A stretch of DNA of 64,000 bases from an uncultured Kiritimatiellota bacterium (lineage in GTDB: Bacteria; Verrucomicrobiota; Kiritimatiellia; RFP12; DVOR01). Made by a program: the position numbers and the translations under genes. The stretch covers positions 1 to 64,000 of the forward strand of contig CALXMV010000011.1 in the NCBI GenBank assembly GCA_944389565.1, written 5' to 3'. Shown here one piece after another: positions 47,101 to 57,600 of this stretch (within the stretch, counting starts at the first letter, position 1; each line of letters begins with the position of its first letter). Under the pieces are notes generated by a model, which saw only the letters and a program-made list of their open reading frames with translations, ran no database searches and was not told the DNA's origin.

Positions 47101-49301
47101 ATCGTGCCGGAGACGTACGCGACCCCGAGCGAGACCTCCTCGCCGGCGGCGTTCGTCAGCGAGACGGCATCGCGCCAAGCGCCCTCGATGGGCGCCTCGC
47201 CGAGATTCACGAGCGTCCAGGCAAAGGTCGCCTTCTGCCCGACCGTCGCGGCGGCGGGTACCTCCACCTCTTGCACCGCGAGGTCCACCGCCGCGGCCAC
47301 GGATCCCGGCATGAACTCATGGATGCCCGCGTCCGGGACGGCGCCGTTGGCCGCGATCGTCCCGGTGTTCGGCGTGGCGGGGTCGTCCAAGCGCGGTTGT
47401 CCATAGAAGTCAGTCTCCGGGGCGACCGCGCCATCGGCCATGTCGATGGCGGCGGAGCCGGCGTTCAGGCGGAAGTCACCGTTCGCCGGGTCGGCGAAGC
47501 GCGGGTCGCCCCAGACGTTCCCATTCTTGCCGACCTGCGCCATCGCGTCGTCGCCACCCACCACGCTCTCGCCGTCGCTGTTCCAGAAGAGACAGTGGCG
47601 GAAGGAGGCCACCCACCCGAAGGCCTCCCAGCGGTCCGTGACGTCCATGAAGACGCAGTTGCGGAAGTTTTGCACGCCGCCCCCGCCCTGCGTGATCTTG
47701 CCCACGTCGTGGAAGACGCAATTGACGATGTCGCCCTGTGCTTGGTGGCGGATGGCGGCACTGGCCCCGGAGATGACGCAGTTCTCCATCCGCACCTGCG
47801 CACCGTTGGTCACGCCGATGGCGTCGTTGGCTGTGTCGCGAATGACGCAATCCCGGAGCGCGAGCGTTTTCGTGGGGGCGACCTGGACCATTTGGAGCGC
47901 GCCGCCCTGTTGCCGCCCCGCGTAACGAATCTCCACGTGCTCGAAGGCCCCGCCCGCGCGGTAGAAGCGGATACCCTGCCAATCGCCGGGATAGGGGCGC
48001 GTGGCGTCGCCGTCGCCGTTCGTGTCGCCGCCCACCGAGTCGTCCTTGACCGAGGTGAAGACGATCGGCCGCGCGGCGGTGCCGACGGCCACCAGATCGA
48101 AAAGCGGCGGGATGGACAGGGCGGCGCCCTCCTCGAACTTGACGACCGTCCCGGGCTCGATGGTGAAGGAGAGCGTGTCGTTCTCCATGATCTCGGCCGT
48201 CCCCCGCACGACCCAGGCCACGCCGCGCCGCAACACGGGCACGGAGATGCCCCCGGTCAGCACGGTCGACGTCATCGGCAATCCGTTCCAGCGCCCATCC
48301 GCGCCCAATGCGGCCTCCCACGCGTCCGCGTGTTTCTCGCTGTACCGGCCGATGATGTCCTCCGCGCCACCCAACCAGCCGTAGGCCGACTCCGGCGGCG
48401 GCCCCTTGAAGTAAACCGTCGACAGCACCCCCATCACGCCGCTCGGCCCGGAGTGCGGTCCCTCGATGTATCGCAGGCTCTCGGGCAAGACGAGCGTGCG
48501 GGTCATGCTGGCGCCGCCGAAAATGCCCGCGCCCAGGGTCGTCACCCCCTCGGGCACCACAAAGTTGTCATAGTCGTAAACCTCGTCCGGGTCCGGCTGG
48601 CCATTTCCCCGCCACACGGTGGCCAAGTGGTAAAGCGTGGTCATCCCGGCATCGAGAAGCATCCCGTCCTTGGAGACAAAGGCTGTGTTGCCCTCCGCCA
48701 CGTCAATCACGCACATACAACACATGAACGCCGTCTCGTCGATTTCGGTGACGCTCACGGGGATGGTCAGCTGTCGCAGGCCGAAGCAGTTCCCGAAAGC
48801 ACCCGCGCCGATGGATTCCAGCGACGCCGGCAACTCCAGGTCCGTCAGCCCCTGGTTGTCGGCGAACGCACCCGTCGCGATGCGCCGCAAGGTCGGCGGC
48901 AAGGCATCCCGCGGCGGCGTGACGGTTATCGGCACGGCCAGAAGCGTCGTCCGCCCCTTGTCGAAGAGCATCCCGAACTCCACGGTGAAATGCGGGCTCG
49001 CCGGGTCCACGGAAATGCTCGCCATGACCCCCGAGAGCACCCCCTCCTGGATGGTGCGCACCGTCGCCGGGATCGCGACGCCGTTCGCCCCCGCGAAGGC
49101 CGCCGAAAGCGCCACCACCGACTTCCCATCAATCTCCGCCGGGATGGCCACGTCCATCCCCCACAGCGAGGAGCAGAAGACGATCTCGACCTCCCCCTCG
49201 CCGACCTCCTCGTAGCCGAACATCCCGTCCGCGGAGGTCTGCATCCCCCACACGCTCCCGCCCAACACGATGGCGGCGACCAACGCGAAAAACCGTCTCA
49301 T
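42801..49301 (-). CDS. Giant secreted LRR/beta-helix protein (2166 residues)
   Basis: Signal peptide (residues 1-19, FFALVAAIVLGGSVWG). Residues ~50-300: BspA-type leucine-rich repeats (LTDLELPASLESIGAGAFGNC, LRQLTIPVSVTEIDETAF). Residues ~355-640: right-handed beta-helix with FTIEPGTVVKFEEGAAL and the acidic phrase DDSVGGDTNGDGDAT (dockerin-like calcium loop in appearance). Residues ~670-790: CARDB-like sheet. Then an IPT/TIG-like domain, a carboxypeptidase-regulatory-like domain (RVRGRVLAPSGAPAPWV), a helical region (~1400-1650), and from ~1707 a repeat-type domain (DPNEMGGPAGVGPERKVRPG) to the end NAFFRLLAR. Such proteins are adhesins or surface scaffolds in gut bacteria. RBS AAGGAGG before the ATG. 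The last ~460 residues are shared with the 3594-residue protein. Confidence 0.88.
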   Translation of the reverse strand: MRRFFALVAAIVLGGSVWGMQTSADGMFGYEEVGEGEVEIVFCSSLWGMDVAIPAEIDGKSVVALSAAFAGANGVAIPATVRTIQEGVLSGVMASISVDPASPHFTVEFGMLFDKGRTTLLAVPITVTPPRDALPPTLRRIATGAFADNQGLTDLELPASLESIGAGAFGNCFGLRQLTIPVSVTEIDETAFMCCMCVIDVAEGNTAFVSKDGMLLDAGMTTLYHLATVWRGNGQPDPDEVYDYDNFVVPEGVTTLGAGIFGGASMTRTLVLPESLRYIEGPHSGPSGVMGVLSTVYFKGPPPESAYGWLGGAEDIIGRYSEKHADAWEAALGADGRWNGLPMTSTVLTGGISVPVLRRGVAWVVRGTAEIMENDTLSFTIEPGTVVKFEEGAALSIPPLFDLVAVGTAARPIVFTSVKDDSVGGDTNGDGDATRPYPGDWQGIRFYRAGGAFEHVEIRYAGRQQGGALQMVQVAPTKTLALRDCVIRDTANDAIGVTNGAQVRMENCVISGASAAIRHQAQGDIVNCVFHDVGKITQGGGGVQNFRNCVFMDVTDRWEAFGWVASFRHCLFWNSDGESVVGGDDAMAQVGKNGNVWGDPRFADPANGDFRLNAGSAAIDMADGAVAPETDFYGQPRLDDPATPNTGTIAANGAVPDAGIHEFMPGSVAAAVDLAVQEVEVPAAATVGQKATFAWTLVNLGEAPIEGAWRDAVSLTNAAGEEVSLGVAYVSGTIPAGGTLRVERPLAVPPMAEGEWRLKVVSNAWRDVFEGTLTANNALTSSVAFPVTVPVSAPAEGGWADELAADGTLTQAFDLTGAEGVLRLTVPEGATVRWGFGAVPTEGAATDVGPACVIAIPEGGGTLYVVVTGGHEGDACAATVEATPLALTVASPSRLPNEGVATLVLSGAGFPEGVALDLSPAAPGAILAVERLSGETLAATLDCSLLEPGATYSVRVASADAAVALADAFSVERELLPGKLWAELEIPDAVRPGRTYECVLRYGNSGERPIPAPVLQVALSGDGSLAYEDGASGLALLQFVGAGAAPLAGTLQPGAEGRAAFRYVSGTFDTLSLHTSEDKPLVPAPWPDAEAYLADLAAAATRVALRGQDATAFDLVFALARDTAFGEPGQRVRGRVLAPSGAPAPWVALTATDAAGNVATFEADATGAFLSPDLEPGVWTLTAEGAVASVPVSLAPGVDALDVSLRLAELRTIEVSLADVEAAPYTPAGALTLTVRHTDMAAEVRIYRAVPTASGTWRLTNLPAGGYVLTASDDACVGTGFAWAGEGGDRVATVVMEPFGALAGRVDLTGLSAPTVLASGADRVLFAEIDPRDGSFAFETVPAGDYALTVLDQAGTTVDLGVASVSAGEETFWEPAVQTRRIARVTTVTAAAQPRDLSFWEVRDAAKALSARAHTLYDRPIPEPAYACDENAARRADYLQARRVFGIHLRVYDFALERYTQTSGWDVTKQAARLVWELGETYYTLHGGDGGVVSDMVKFFVNSTESALALQGAVGGAAAMRVGELIARLKAIEASAESFSADLAAFIQAREDRAWYDFSFSDADAALRLSSQAMGLFKESAEAVRIVKQLASGHFLPEGNVVRGYLDNILENIEIVRGNIRGAIGGLGKIVNVIIQLVDLGTAMRDATAGTITYWKDTGALREAIAEFQAVVDAYAMLSLVFLGPDDLPQEIYWPALALRNPSVPQSWDPNEMGGPAGVGPERKVRPGQWLTYTVYFENMPEATGAAQEVRVTHRLDPDLDWTTFELVDVAYHNQTEPALAGLAAGTAESALAGTPYKVRTEAAFDLATGLAEWYLRIVDDSTPDKWPADAYAGILPPNNAAHEGEGHVTYRVKVRDDAPDGARIDATATIVFDLNAPIETDPAWWNTVAHVIDAARFASPAIEARGPDGAVAITVQGGSAEAATAVDLRVVGGSMRLGEDFFFPESIRLEWAQGDTAPKTLYLTFDPAALALGDKTILLGLENADGLALDAADKTCAVTIRRHVPALGWPEEAGQPSEALAAWVTEAAARALVADGPLSLAPGTTLGTLEQARVLGVYPALTPLAGGGAMAEVRVALRVAAILPADGALWVTARVVAEAGILADPYAPEAAFALRGGASLDEASWAETAPVAVGTPTRRSDTEADIPLRFADPPLPNAFFRLLAR

Positions 49302-49318
49302 GGCACCCTCCTTCCCGC

Positions 49319-51601
49319 TCACTCCTCGCCCAACACGGCCTTCAGGAAACACGTCCCCGCCGCGGGCGGATCAAACCACAACGTCAGGCGGTTCCCCTCC
49401 ACCTCGCGCGACGTGACGGGCAATTCCCGCGACGACGCGAAATCGGGCGTCTCCGAGGCCAGCACCCGCGCCGGCACGTCCGCCGCGAAGGCCAACGCCC
49501 CCTCGCCCCCCGTCAGCGTCAGCGTGAGGCTCCTCACCCCCGCCGACGCCCGCGCCGCCACCCCCAGCGGCACCGCCGGCACCCCCAGCCCGGAGACCGC
49601 GATCGACCAATTGAGTCGGAGGATGAGCTCGCCCGTCCCAGTATTGAACGATTGCGGTATCGTGATGTTCGCGTCGTCCACGATTTCGCCAAATGTCGCG
49701 TTGATCGCCTTGATGGGGCTTAGCAGCTTCAATTGATCCGACTGCGTTTCCACCGTGACACGGGAAACGTCGATTCCGAATTCCGCCTCGCTCTGCACCA
49801 CGAGTTGCGCCAACTTGTTCGCGGCCTTGTCCGTCAGTCGCTCCTTCCCCGAGGGATCCACCAATGGCGAAAGTTCCGCGACCCAATCCGTCGGTCCCGG
49901 TAAGCGGAGCGTCTGCCAATCCGGGATGGCCTGCTCCAACCCCACGGCCGTGTCTAACCCCGGAAGGCTGAGCGACACCGCGACGATCTCGCCATCCCGC
50001 ATCGCCTGCAGTTCATCCGCCTGTTTGTCGGAGGTGACCTCCAGCGCGAACCACCCGCCGGCACCCGATTTCGTCCGGACTGTCCCGAACGAGACCGTTG
50101 CGCCTTCGACACCCACGCCAGCCGCGGAGAGCACCTGCCCCACGATGGGCACGTAGCGCGTCTCCTGGCCTACCGCCGGCGGCACGATGAGCGTGACGAC
50201 GCCCTTCAAGGTCGAGTACGTATACGTCTCCTCGGCCGTGACCGTCCCACCCGGGGACGTCTCACTTGTAGCGACCTTGACGGAAAGCGTCTGGCTCAGA
50301 TCAAACCACCCGTCGCCGATGCCGCCCCATCCCCAATGGAGCGCCGCATAGAAAGCGGCATCCGACGCGGACCACGAAAGCCCCGTCGCGACAATCGCAT
50401 GGTCTATCTGCGTTCCCGCCTTTGTCGCGGGGACAAATTCGCTCGTCATCGTCGCTTCCCCCCGCAGGGACAGCACGACCGGGCGCCCGGCCATCAGCAT
50501 GGGGTAGACGAAACGCTTCAGGAACGCCACAGAATCCCCGCCCGCCTCGTTCTCTACGTAACGCGCGTCGCGAAAGCCCAACGTCGTGAGGGCGTCGGCC
50601 AAAGGCACCGTGTTCGCGACGCTCCCGTCCGAGCCATACGTCGTTCCCACCAAGAGCCCCGTGTTGAGCGTCGTGCGGTTCGTCAGGTCGCGAATGGCCG
50701 CGACCGATTTCTCATTTTTCCAGTCGACCGATTCAAGCGCCCCCCAATTGTTCGACCCCGTCCGCAACGCCATGGAAATCTGACGTTCCTCCTTCGAGAC
50801 GGTGGTCGATTCGATGACCGTATCAACCACCGTGCACGTGTAACTCTTCCCACCCTCCGTCCACGAAGGGTACCGGCACGCCTGCTGGACGATCGCCCCG
50901 GCAACGGCGACGCAACCGGCAACCGCCAGCGACTCTTGCGGGGGCCCCGGGACGGAATCCGGCAGTTTCATCGTAGTCTTCACCACAGGCAAATCGCGCG
51001 AATAGAGATTCTTCTCCGGCTCTTGCGCTGAGACCGGATACCAATTGTTGCCACCTTGCTGGTTCCAATGGGACAACGCATCGTTCCAAGCGATCCAAGC
51101 CGTTGCATTCAAGGTCGGGTGCAAAATCGTGCCGAAGGCGGAGACCGCGTTGCTCGTTACCGTCGACGCGCGGGTTTGGGCGCGGGAGGCGAGGAGGCTG
51201 GCCCAGGCGGCCTCGTTGGCGAGGGTCTCGGGATCAGCGGAGCGGGCGCGGCGGGCGAGCGTCTGGCGCTGGGCGGCGCCCATCCGGCGAAGCACCAGGC
51301 GGAGCGGATGGCCGGCGGGAAGGTCCGCCATGTCGCAGGCGGGCAGGTAACCGACGACCGGGGCGAAGGCGGTGTCCGTCGTGATGAGCACCACGCCGCC
51401 GCGAACCGTCGGGACACCGTAAGCGACGACCTGCCCCTCCTCGTCCGTCACGGGGGAGGCCTCGTCCGTGGAGACGGTCGCCTCCGCGCCGAGCCAGTTC
51501 CGCGCCGCGAGGGCGGCCTGCCCCGGGGTGACGGAGACGGCGCGGCACAACGGGGCGCAACACAACGCGGCGAGCAACGCGATCAAGGGTTGCTTCTTCA
51601 T
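49319..51601 (-). CDS. Secreted C10-family (streptopain-like) cysteine protease
   Basis: A 760-residue exported protein. Signal peptide (LIALLAALCCAPLCRA). Residues ~22-135 resemble the Spi/streptopain prodomain (SVTPGQAALAARNWLG, GVVLITTDTAFAPVVGYLP). Catalytic domain ~155-455: nucleophile Cys230 in ESLAVAGCVAVAGAIVQQ, catalytic His401 in IDHAIVATGLSW, and LHWGWGGIGDGWFDLS like the SpeB WGWGG-x-x-D-G-x-F motif. A carboxypeptidase-regulatory-like domain (~500-560, VEGATVSFGTVRTKSGAGGWF) and a C-terminal beta region ending in FLKAVLGEE follow. Both catalytic residues are intact, so activity is likely. It sits 17-22 bases between the two giant proteins in the same run; cleavage or maturation of them is an attractive guess, untested. 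Confidence 0.87.
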   Translation of the reverse strand: MKKQPLIALLAALCCAPLCRAVSVTPGQAALAARNWLGAEATVSTDEASPVTDEEGQVVAYGVPTVRGGVVLITTDTAFAPVVGYLPACDMADLPAGHPLRLVLRRMGAAQRQTLARRARSADPETLANEAAWASLLASRAQTRASTVTSNAVSAFGTILHPTLNATAWIAWNDALSHWNQQGGNNWYPVSAQEPEKNLYSRDLPVVKTTMKLPDSVPGPPQESLAVAGCVAVAGAIVQQACRYPSWTEGGKSYTCTVVDTVIESTTVSKEERQISMALRTGSNNWGALESVDWKNEKSVAAIRDLTNRTTLNTGLLVGTTYGSDGSVANTVPLADALTTLGFRDARYVENEAGGDSVAFLKRFVYPMLMAGRPVVLSLRGEATMTSEFVPATKAGTQIDHAIVATGLSWSASDAAFYAALHWGWGGIGDGWFDLSQTLSVKVATSETSPGGTVTAEETYTYSTLKGVVTLIVPPAVGQETRYVPIVGQVLSAAGVGVEGATVSFGTVRTKSGAGGWFALEVTSDKQADELQAMRDGEIVAVSLSLPGLDTAVGLEQAIPDWQTLRLPGPTDWVAELSPLVDPSGKERLTDKAANKLAQLVVQSEAEFGIDVSRVTVETQSDQLKLLSPIKAINATFGEIVDDANITIPQSFNTGTGELILRLNWSIAVSGLGVPAVPLGVAARASAGVRSLTLTLTGGEGALAFAADVPARVLASETPDFASSRELPVTSREVEGNRLTLWFDPPAAGTCFLKAVLGEE

Positions 51602-51623
51602 GGCAGGATCCTTTCGCTGTAGG

Positions 51624-54600
51624 TCATCGGGCGAGGAGGCGGAAGAAGGCGTTCGGGACGGGCGGGTCGGCGAAGCGCAGGGGGATGTCGACCTCCGAGT
51701 CGGAGCGGCGTGTCGGCGTGCCGACGGCGACGGGGGCGGTTTCCGCCCAGGAGGCCTCGTCGAGCGACGCGCCGCCGCGCAGGGCGAAGGCCGCCTCGGG
51801 CGCGTAGGGGTCGGCGAGGATGCCGGCCTCGGCCACGACGCGGGCGGTGACCCAGAGCGCGCCGTCTGCCGGCAGGATTGCCGCCACGCGCAGGGCCACG
51901 CGCACCTCCGCCATCGCGCCGCCGCCCGCCAGGGGCGTGAGGGCGGGGTAGACGCCGAGGACGCGCGCCTGTTCCAGCGTCCCGAGCGTCGTGCCCGGGG
52001 CGAGGGCGAGCGGGCCATCGGCCACGAGCGCCTGCGCGGCGGCCTCGGTGACCCACGCGGCGAGCGCCTCGGAAGGTTCGGCGCCCTCCGGCCAACTCAG
52101 GGCGGGGATGTGGCGGCGCACGGTGATGGCGCACGTCTTGGCCGTGCTGTCGAGATCCAGCCCCTCGGCGTTTTCGAGGCCGAGCAGGATCGTCTTGTCG
52201 CCGCGGGCCAGGGCGGCGGAGTCGAAGGTCAGGTAGAGGGTCTTGGGCGCGGTGTCGCCCTTGGCCCATTTCAGACGGATGGACTCGGGGAAGAAATAAT
52301 CCGTGCCCAACGCCATCGAGCCGCCGACGACCCGCAGGTCCACGGCGGTGGCGGCCTCGGCCGAGCCGCCCTGGACGGTGACGACGACCATGCCGTCGGG
52401 CCCCTGCGCCTCGAGGGTCGGCGCCGCGAAGCGCGCCGTGTCGATCGTGTGGGCGACGGTGTTCCACCACGCGGGGTCGGTCTCGATGGGGTCGTTGAGA
52501 TCGAAGACGATGGTGGCGGTGGCGTCGATCCGCGCGCCGTCGGGGGCGTCGTCGCGCACCTTCACGCGATAGGTCACGTGGCCCTCGCCCTCGTGGGCGG
52601 CGTTGTTCGGTGGGAGAATGCCCGCATAGGCGTCGGCCGGCCACTTGTCGGGGGTGGAGTCGTCGACGATGCGCAGATACCATTCCGCCAGGCCGGAGGC
52701 GGGGTCGAAGGCCGCCTCCGTGCGCACCTTGTAGGGCGTGCCGGCGAGGGCGGATTCCGCCGTGCCGGCGGCCAGGCCGGCCAGCGCGGGCTCGGTCTGG
52801 TTGTGGTACGCCACGTCCACCAGCTCGAACGTCGTCCAATCGAGATCCGGGTCGAGGCGATGCGTCACGCGCACCTCCTGCGCCGCGCCGGTGGCCTCGG
52901 GCATGTTCTCGAAATAGACGGTGTAGGTGAGCCACTGCCCCGGCCTCACCTTCCGCTCCGGTCCCACCCCCGCGGGCCCGCCCATCTCGTTCGGGTCGCA
53001 GGATTGGGGTACGGCCACGCCCTCGGAATCCATCGGCTGGGTAACGCCATCCTCCACGAAGACGACGATCTTGCGCTCGGCGGCCTTCCAGAGGTTGGCC
53101 AGGATGAAGGGTTCGCCCGACTCGGTGCCGACGAAGTGGCGCAGGCCGACGACGCCGACGTGCCAATCGCGCGGCTTCTCGCTCGCCTCCCCGGCCTCGG
53201 TGCTGATGATGCTCGGGAGCGCGAGGCGATAGCGCGGGGCGGCCTCGGCGGGGGCCTCGGTCGCGAAGCGCGTGCCGTCGAGGGACCATTCGCGCGCCGT
53301 GATGACCCGCCCCGGGGCGACGCTCGCGCCGGGGTAGACCTCGACCTCGCCGGGCTCGCCGCCGGCGGGGATGTTGTAGCGGATGCTCGGCACGGGGGTG
53401 GTGCCGCCGGCTTTCAGCCACGGCCAACGCGCGTCGGGCTGCAGGTCGAAGGAGGCCGCGGTGCCCTCGAACCCGAAGAGTTCGGCATGGAGCAGGTTTA
53501 CGGTCGCGCCCATCTTGACCCCCGCTTCGAGCGACCACGTGTCCGGCTGGGTCTCGTCGTGGACATCGCACGTGAAGTTGGCGTAAAAGCCCGGGGCGAT
53601 CTCGATATCCGCCAAGGTCACGGTCCAATTTTTCGTGGCCGCGCCTACGCCGATCATCGCGGAAGCGCCGGCCGAGAAATCGAGTGCGATGTGTCCGCCG
53701 GAACCCAAACCCTCGCTGACGAGCGGCGTTTCCCCGCGCGAGGCGTCCAACACCGTCATCCCGCGGGTATCCACCAGGAAGCGCCGCCGATCCCACTCCG
53801 TCTTCCGAAGCGCGAAGTCGCTCCCAATCGCGATGTGGCCATTGGCGCCCATGTCGAAGGTGAAGCAAATCGGGACGGGCCCGGCCATGAAGGTACGCGT
53901 GAAGACGCGCTTGGAGAGATTGAGGCCAAATTTCGCCTCCACGCCCGTGAACGCGGAGGTGCCGGTGCGGCGCAACTCGGCATCCAGGATGAACGTGCCC
54001 GTGGGCGACTTGTAGAGCGTCAGGCGGCCCTGCAGGCGTAGCGTGTAGGAATAACCCACGTCGATGCCACCGCCCATGGTGGGGCCGTCCTTGAAGAAGA
54101 GGTCCACTTTTTTGCTCTCGCTCATGCCGGCGGAGACCGTGAAGGATTCGTCCAGCTCGCAGGAGCCCACGTAGAGCGGGCTCTTCGTGATGTCCACGCC
54201 GGGCGCCTCGGGCTTGAAGACCGCATCGAGCGTGGCCGGCTCGACGGCACAGATGGTCTCGTCGCCTTCCTGGCGGACTTCCGTCACGCGGACGGCCGGG
54301 TTTTCCTGCCCCCAGAGCAACAGGTGGTCGCCGGGCGTGAGGGTCTCGTGTTCGGTGGGGTCATCGGTGCGGCGGAGCGTCACCTCGCCTTCGGCCTGCC
54401 CCGCGATTTCCCACCCCGAGCCGTCGTAGACGGAGACGGTGCCTTCCGTGACGGTGGCGGACGGGCAGACGACGATCGGTTCGGGCGCCTGCCACGTCTG
54501 CTCCGTGCCGCCCTGCTCGTAGGTGACGATGGGGCGATAATCGCCCGCCTGGTCGTAGCCGTGCTCCACGCTCGGGCCGGTGGCGTCGACCTGGCCATCG

Positions 54601-57600
54601 CCGTCGAAGTCCCACCGCACGTTCGTCGCGTCGGGCACGGTGACGGTATAGGTGGTGCGGCCGCCAACGGGCTGGTAGACCGGCGGGCAGGCGATCGGGC
54701 TGGTGCGGGTGAGCGTGAGGGTCAGGCGCGTCTCCTGCCCGGCGCGGATGGTGACCGCGGGGTTCGCGGTGGCGAAGCCGTAGGGGAAGGCGAGCGTGTA
54801 GGCGCCGGGCGGCAGGGTGCCCGCGGCAAAGGCGCCATCGGCCCCCACGGCGGCGGTGGCGACCGTCTGCGTGCCCGCGCGGAAGGTGAGCGTGAAGCCC
54901 TCGGGCAACGCCCCGCCATCCTCCAGCGCGACGGTCCCGGAGCAGCGCCCCGTGGCTTCGAGCACGATGCGCAACGTGCGCGCCTCGCCGGCCGGCACGG
55001 GCTCGACCGCGACCGTCGCCTCGGCGTGGAACCCCGTGCCGTCGCGGACGACGATCTCGCCGCCGGCGGCGCAATCGCCGAGCATCGCCCACGCGCCGGA
55101 AGCGTCGCTCGTCGCGTCAAGGAAGGTTTCCCCCAACGTGGCGCGGAGCGTGGCGCCCGCGACAGGCGCGCCGGAGGCATCGACCACGGTGCCATGCAGG
55201 CGCCCCAACGGCTCGCAGACGACGGTCAGGCCGGCCACGCAGCCCCGCGCGGGGAGCGTCGCGGGTTGCGCGGCGCGGAGCCAATCGGCGGCGAGGGCAT
55301 AATCGCCCGGAGCGAGGCCCGCGACGCGGAAGGCACCCGCGGCGTCCGTCGTGATCGAGGCGACGGCCACGCCATCGGCGGAGACGAGGTCGGCCATCAC
55401 GTTCGCGGCGGGTTGGCCGTCGGGGAAGACGAGTTCGCCGGCGAGGACGGCGTTGGCCGCGCCCTGCGCCGCGTCGGCGGCCCAGTCGAGATAGACCGTG
55501 GCGTCGAAGTCGTCCGCCGGGAGGGTCGGGGCCAAGGCGGCGACGGCCTCGGAGAGGGCGCGGGCGAGATCCGGGTAGGAGGGCCAGAGCGAGGCGCGCG
55601 CGCCCAGGTCGTCCGTCGCGACGGTGGCGAAGGAGACGGAGAGCGCGGTGCCGTCGGTGGCGACGCGGAAGGGCAGGCGGCCCTGCTCGCCGGGGCGCAG
55701 GAGCCCACGGTTGGTGCCGGCGCCGAGCCCCACGCCAAAGAGCGTGTCGGCCCACGGCTTGTCGTCGCCCACGTGGGCGAGGCGCCCGTCGCTTCCCGTC
55801 AGGGTGATCTTGAAGAGCGGGACGGGGATGGGCGCGTCGGCGGTGTTCTCGTAGAGGATCGCGCCCTCGTAGACGCGGCCCGGGCGCACGGCGTCGGGGA
55901 TCTGCAACTCGGCCTTGAGGCCGGAGAGGCTGACCAGCGAGGAGGCCAGGAGCGCCTCGTCCAGCGTGGCCGTGCGGCGGCCGTCGGTGACCGTGAGGGC
56001 GTAGACCGCGCCCTCGGGCGCGTCGCCCAGCGCGAAACGCAGACGCAGTTCCGCGGAGGAGACCCGCTCGACGCTTTGCGCGGGGATGGGGTCGCCACCG
56101 GCGCGGCGGAGCGTGGCGGCGAGCCCCTCCACGAAGCCCGCGCCGCGCACGGTGAGGGTCACATCCTGCGGGCCGGCGGGGACCAGCCCGGGCGAGACGC
56201 CCGCCAAGCTCAGGCGCTCCTCCAGCGTCAGGCGCACGTTGGCCAACTCCGCGTCGCCGCCATTGGCCACGTAGAGCCAGCCGCCCACGGCGCCCACGGC
56301 GAAGGAAGCCTCGCGGGTCGCCGCCGTGGCGGCGGGCTCGCCCAGGAAGGGCGTCGCCGCGAAGACCGCCGAGACGGGCACGTTCGCCGAGACGCCCACG
56401 GCGAAGCCGTCGCCCGTCTGCGGCGGCACGCGGCAGGCCAGCCATTCGTTCGCCAACAGGAAAGTCTCGGTCACGCCCGCGGGCAACGTCTCGGCGGAGA
56501 CGGCCAGCGTGTCCGCCGAGGTGGCGGCGTTGTTGGCGGTGAGGGCCCCTTCGAAGACGTCGCGCCAGGCGTTGGCCACGACCTTGAGGCGCCAGGTGCC
56601 CTCGGGCATCGGCGGCAGGGTGAGCGTGCGCTCGGTGCGCTTGGTGCCGCCGGGCGCGATGAACCCGGAGACCTGCACGACGCCGAGGGCGACCTCGCGC
56701 CCCGCGTCGTCCACCAGCGAAAGCGTGTCGCGCCAGGTGCCCTCCACCGCCTCGGCACCGAGGTTCTGGACTTCCCAGGCGAAGGCGGCGGTGTCGGCGA
56801 CGGTGCCGGCCGCGGGCACCTCGACCGCCGAGACGGCGAGGTCGACATCGGCCGTCGCGGTGCGCGGCATGAGTTCGTGGATGCCCGCGTCGGGGAAGGC
56901 GCCGTTGGCCGCGGCCGTGCCGAGGTTCGGGCTTTCCTCCACGTCCATGCGCGGCTGACCGTAGAAATCGGTCTCCGGCGCGGCGGCGCCGTCGGCCATG
57001 TCCACCGCCGCCGAGCCCGGCTGGATGTGGAAGTCGCCGCCCAGCGCGTTCACGAAGAGCGGGTCGCCCCACACGTTGCCGTTCTTGCCGACCTGCGTCA
57101 TCGCGTCGCTGCCGCCTACCACGCTCGCGCCGTCGCTGTTCCAGAAGACGCAGTGGGAATAGCGCGACGACCATCCGAAGGCCTCCCACGCCGTGTCGAT
57201 GTCCATGAAGATGCAGTTGCGGAAATCCTGCCCGCCGCCTTGGGTGAGTTTGCCCACGCCGTAAAAGACGCAATTGACGATTGGGCCGCGCGGATAGTGG
57301 CGGAAAGCCGTGGCCGCGCCCGAGACGACGCTATTTTCCATGCTGAAGTCGCCGGTTTCCACGCCGACCGCGTCGTAACGGCTTTCGACGATGCTGCCAT
57401 TGCGGAAGGTGACGGTGCCACCGCGTTGATAAATCGCCCCCTGTTGCGAACGGCAGGCGTAACGGATGTGCGTGTTCTCGAAATGCGCGGTGCCACCATT
57501 CACCGCGATACTCTGCCAGCTTCCGGGCTGGGGCTGGGTGGCGGCGCCGTCGCCGTTGGTGTCGCCGCCGACGGAGTCGTCGCGCAGGGAGGTGATGACG

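Noticed and set aside
45591-49736. A 1381-codon plus-strand frame over the 2166-residue gene
   Set aside because: It is antisense to a gene with clear LRR and beta-helix domains; no signal, RBS or domain supports it.
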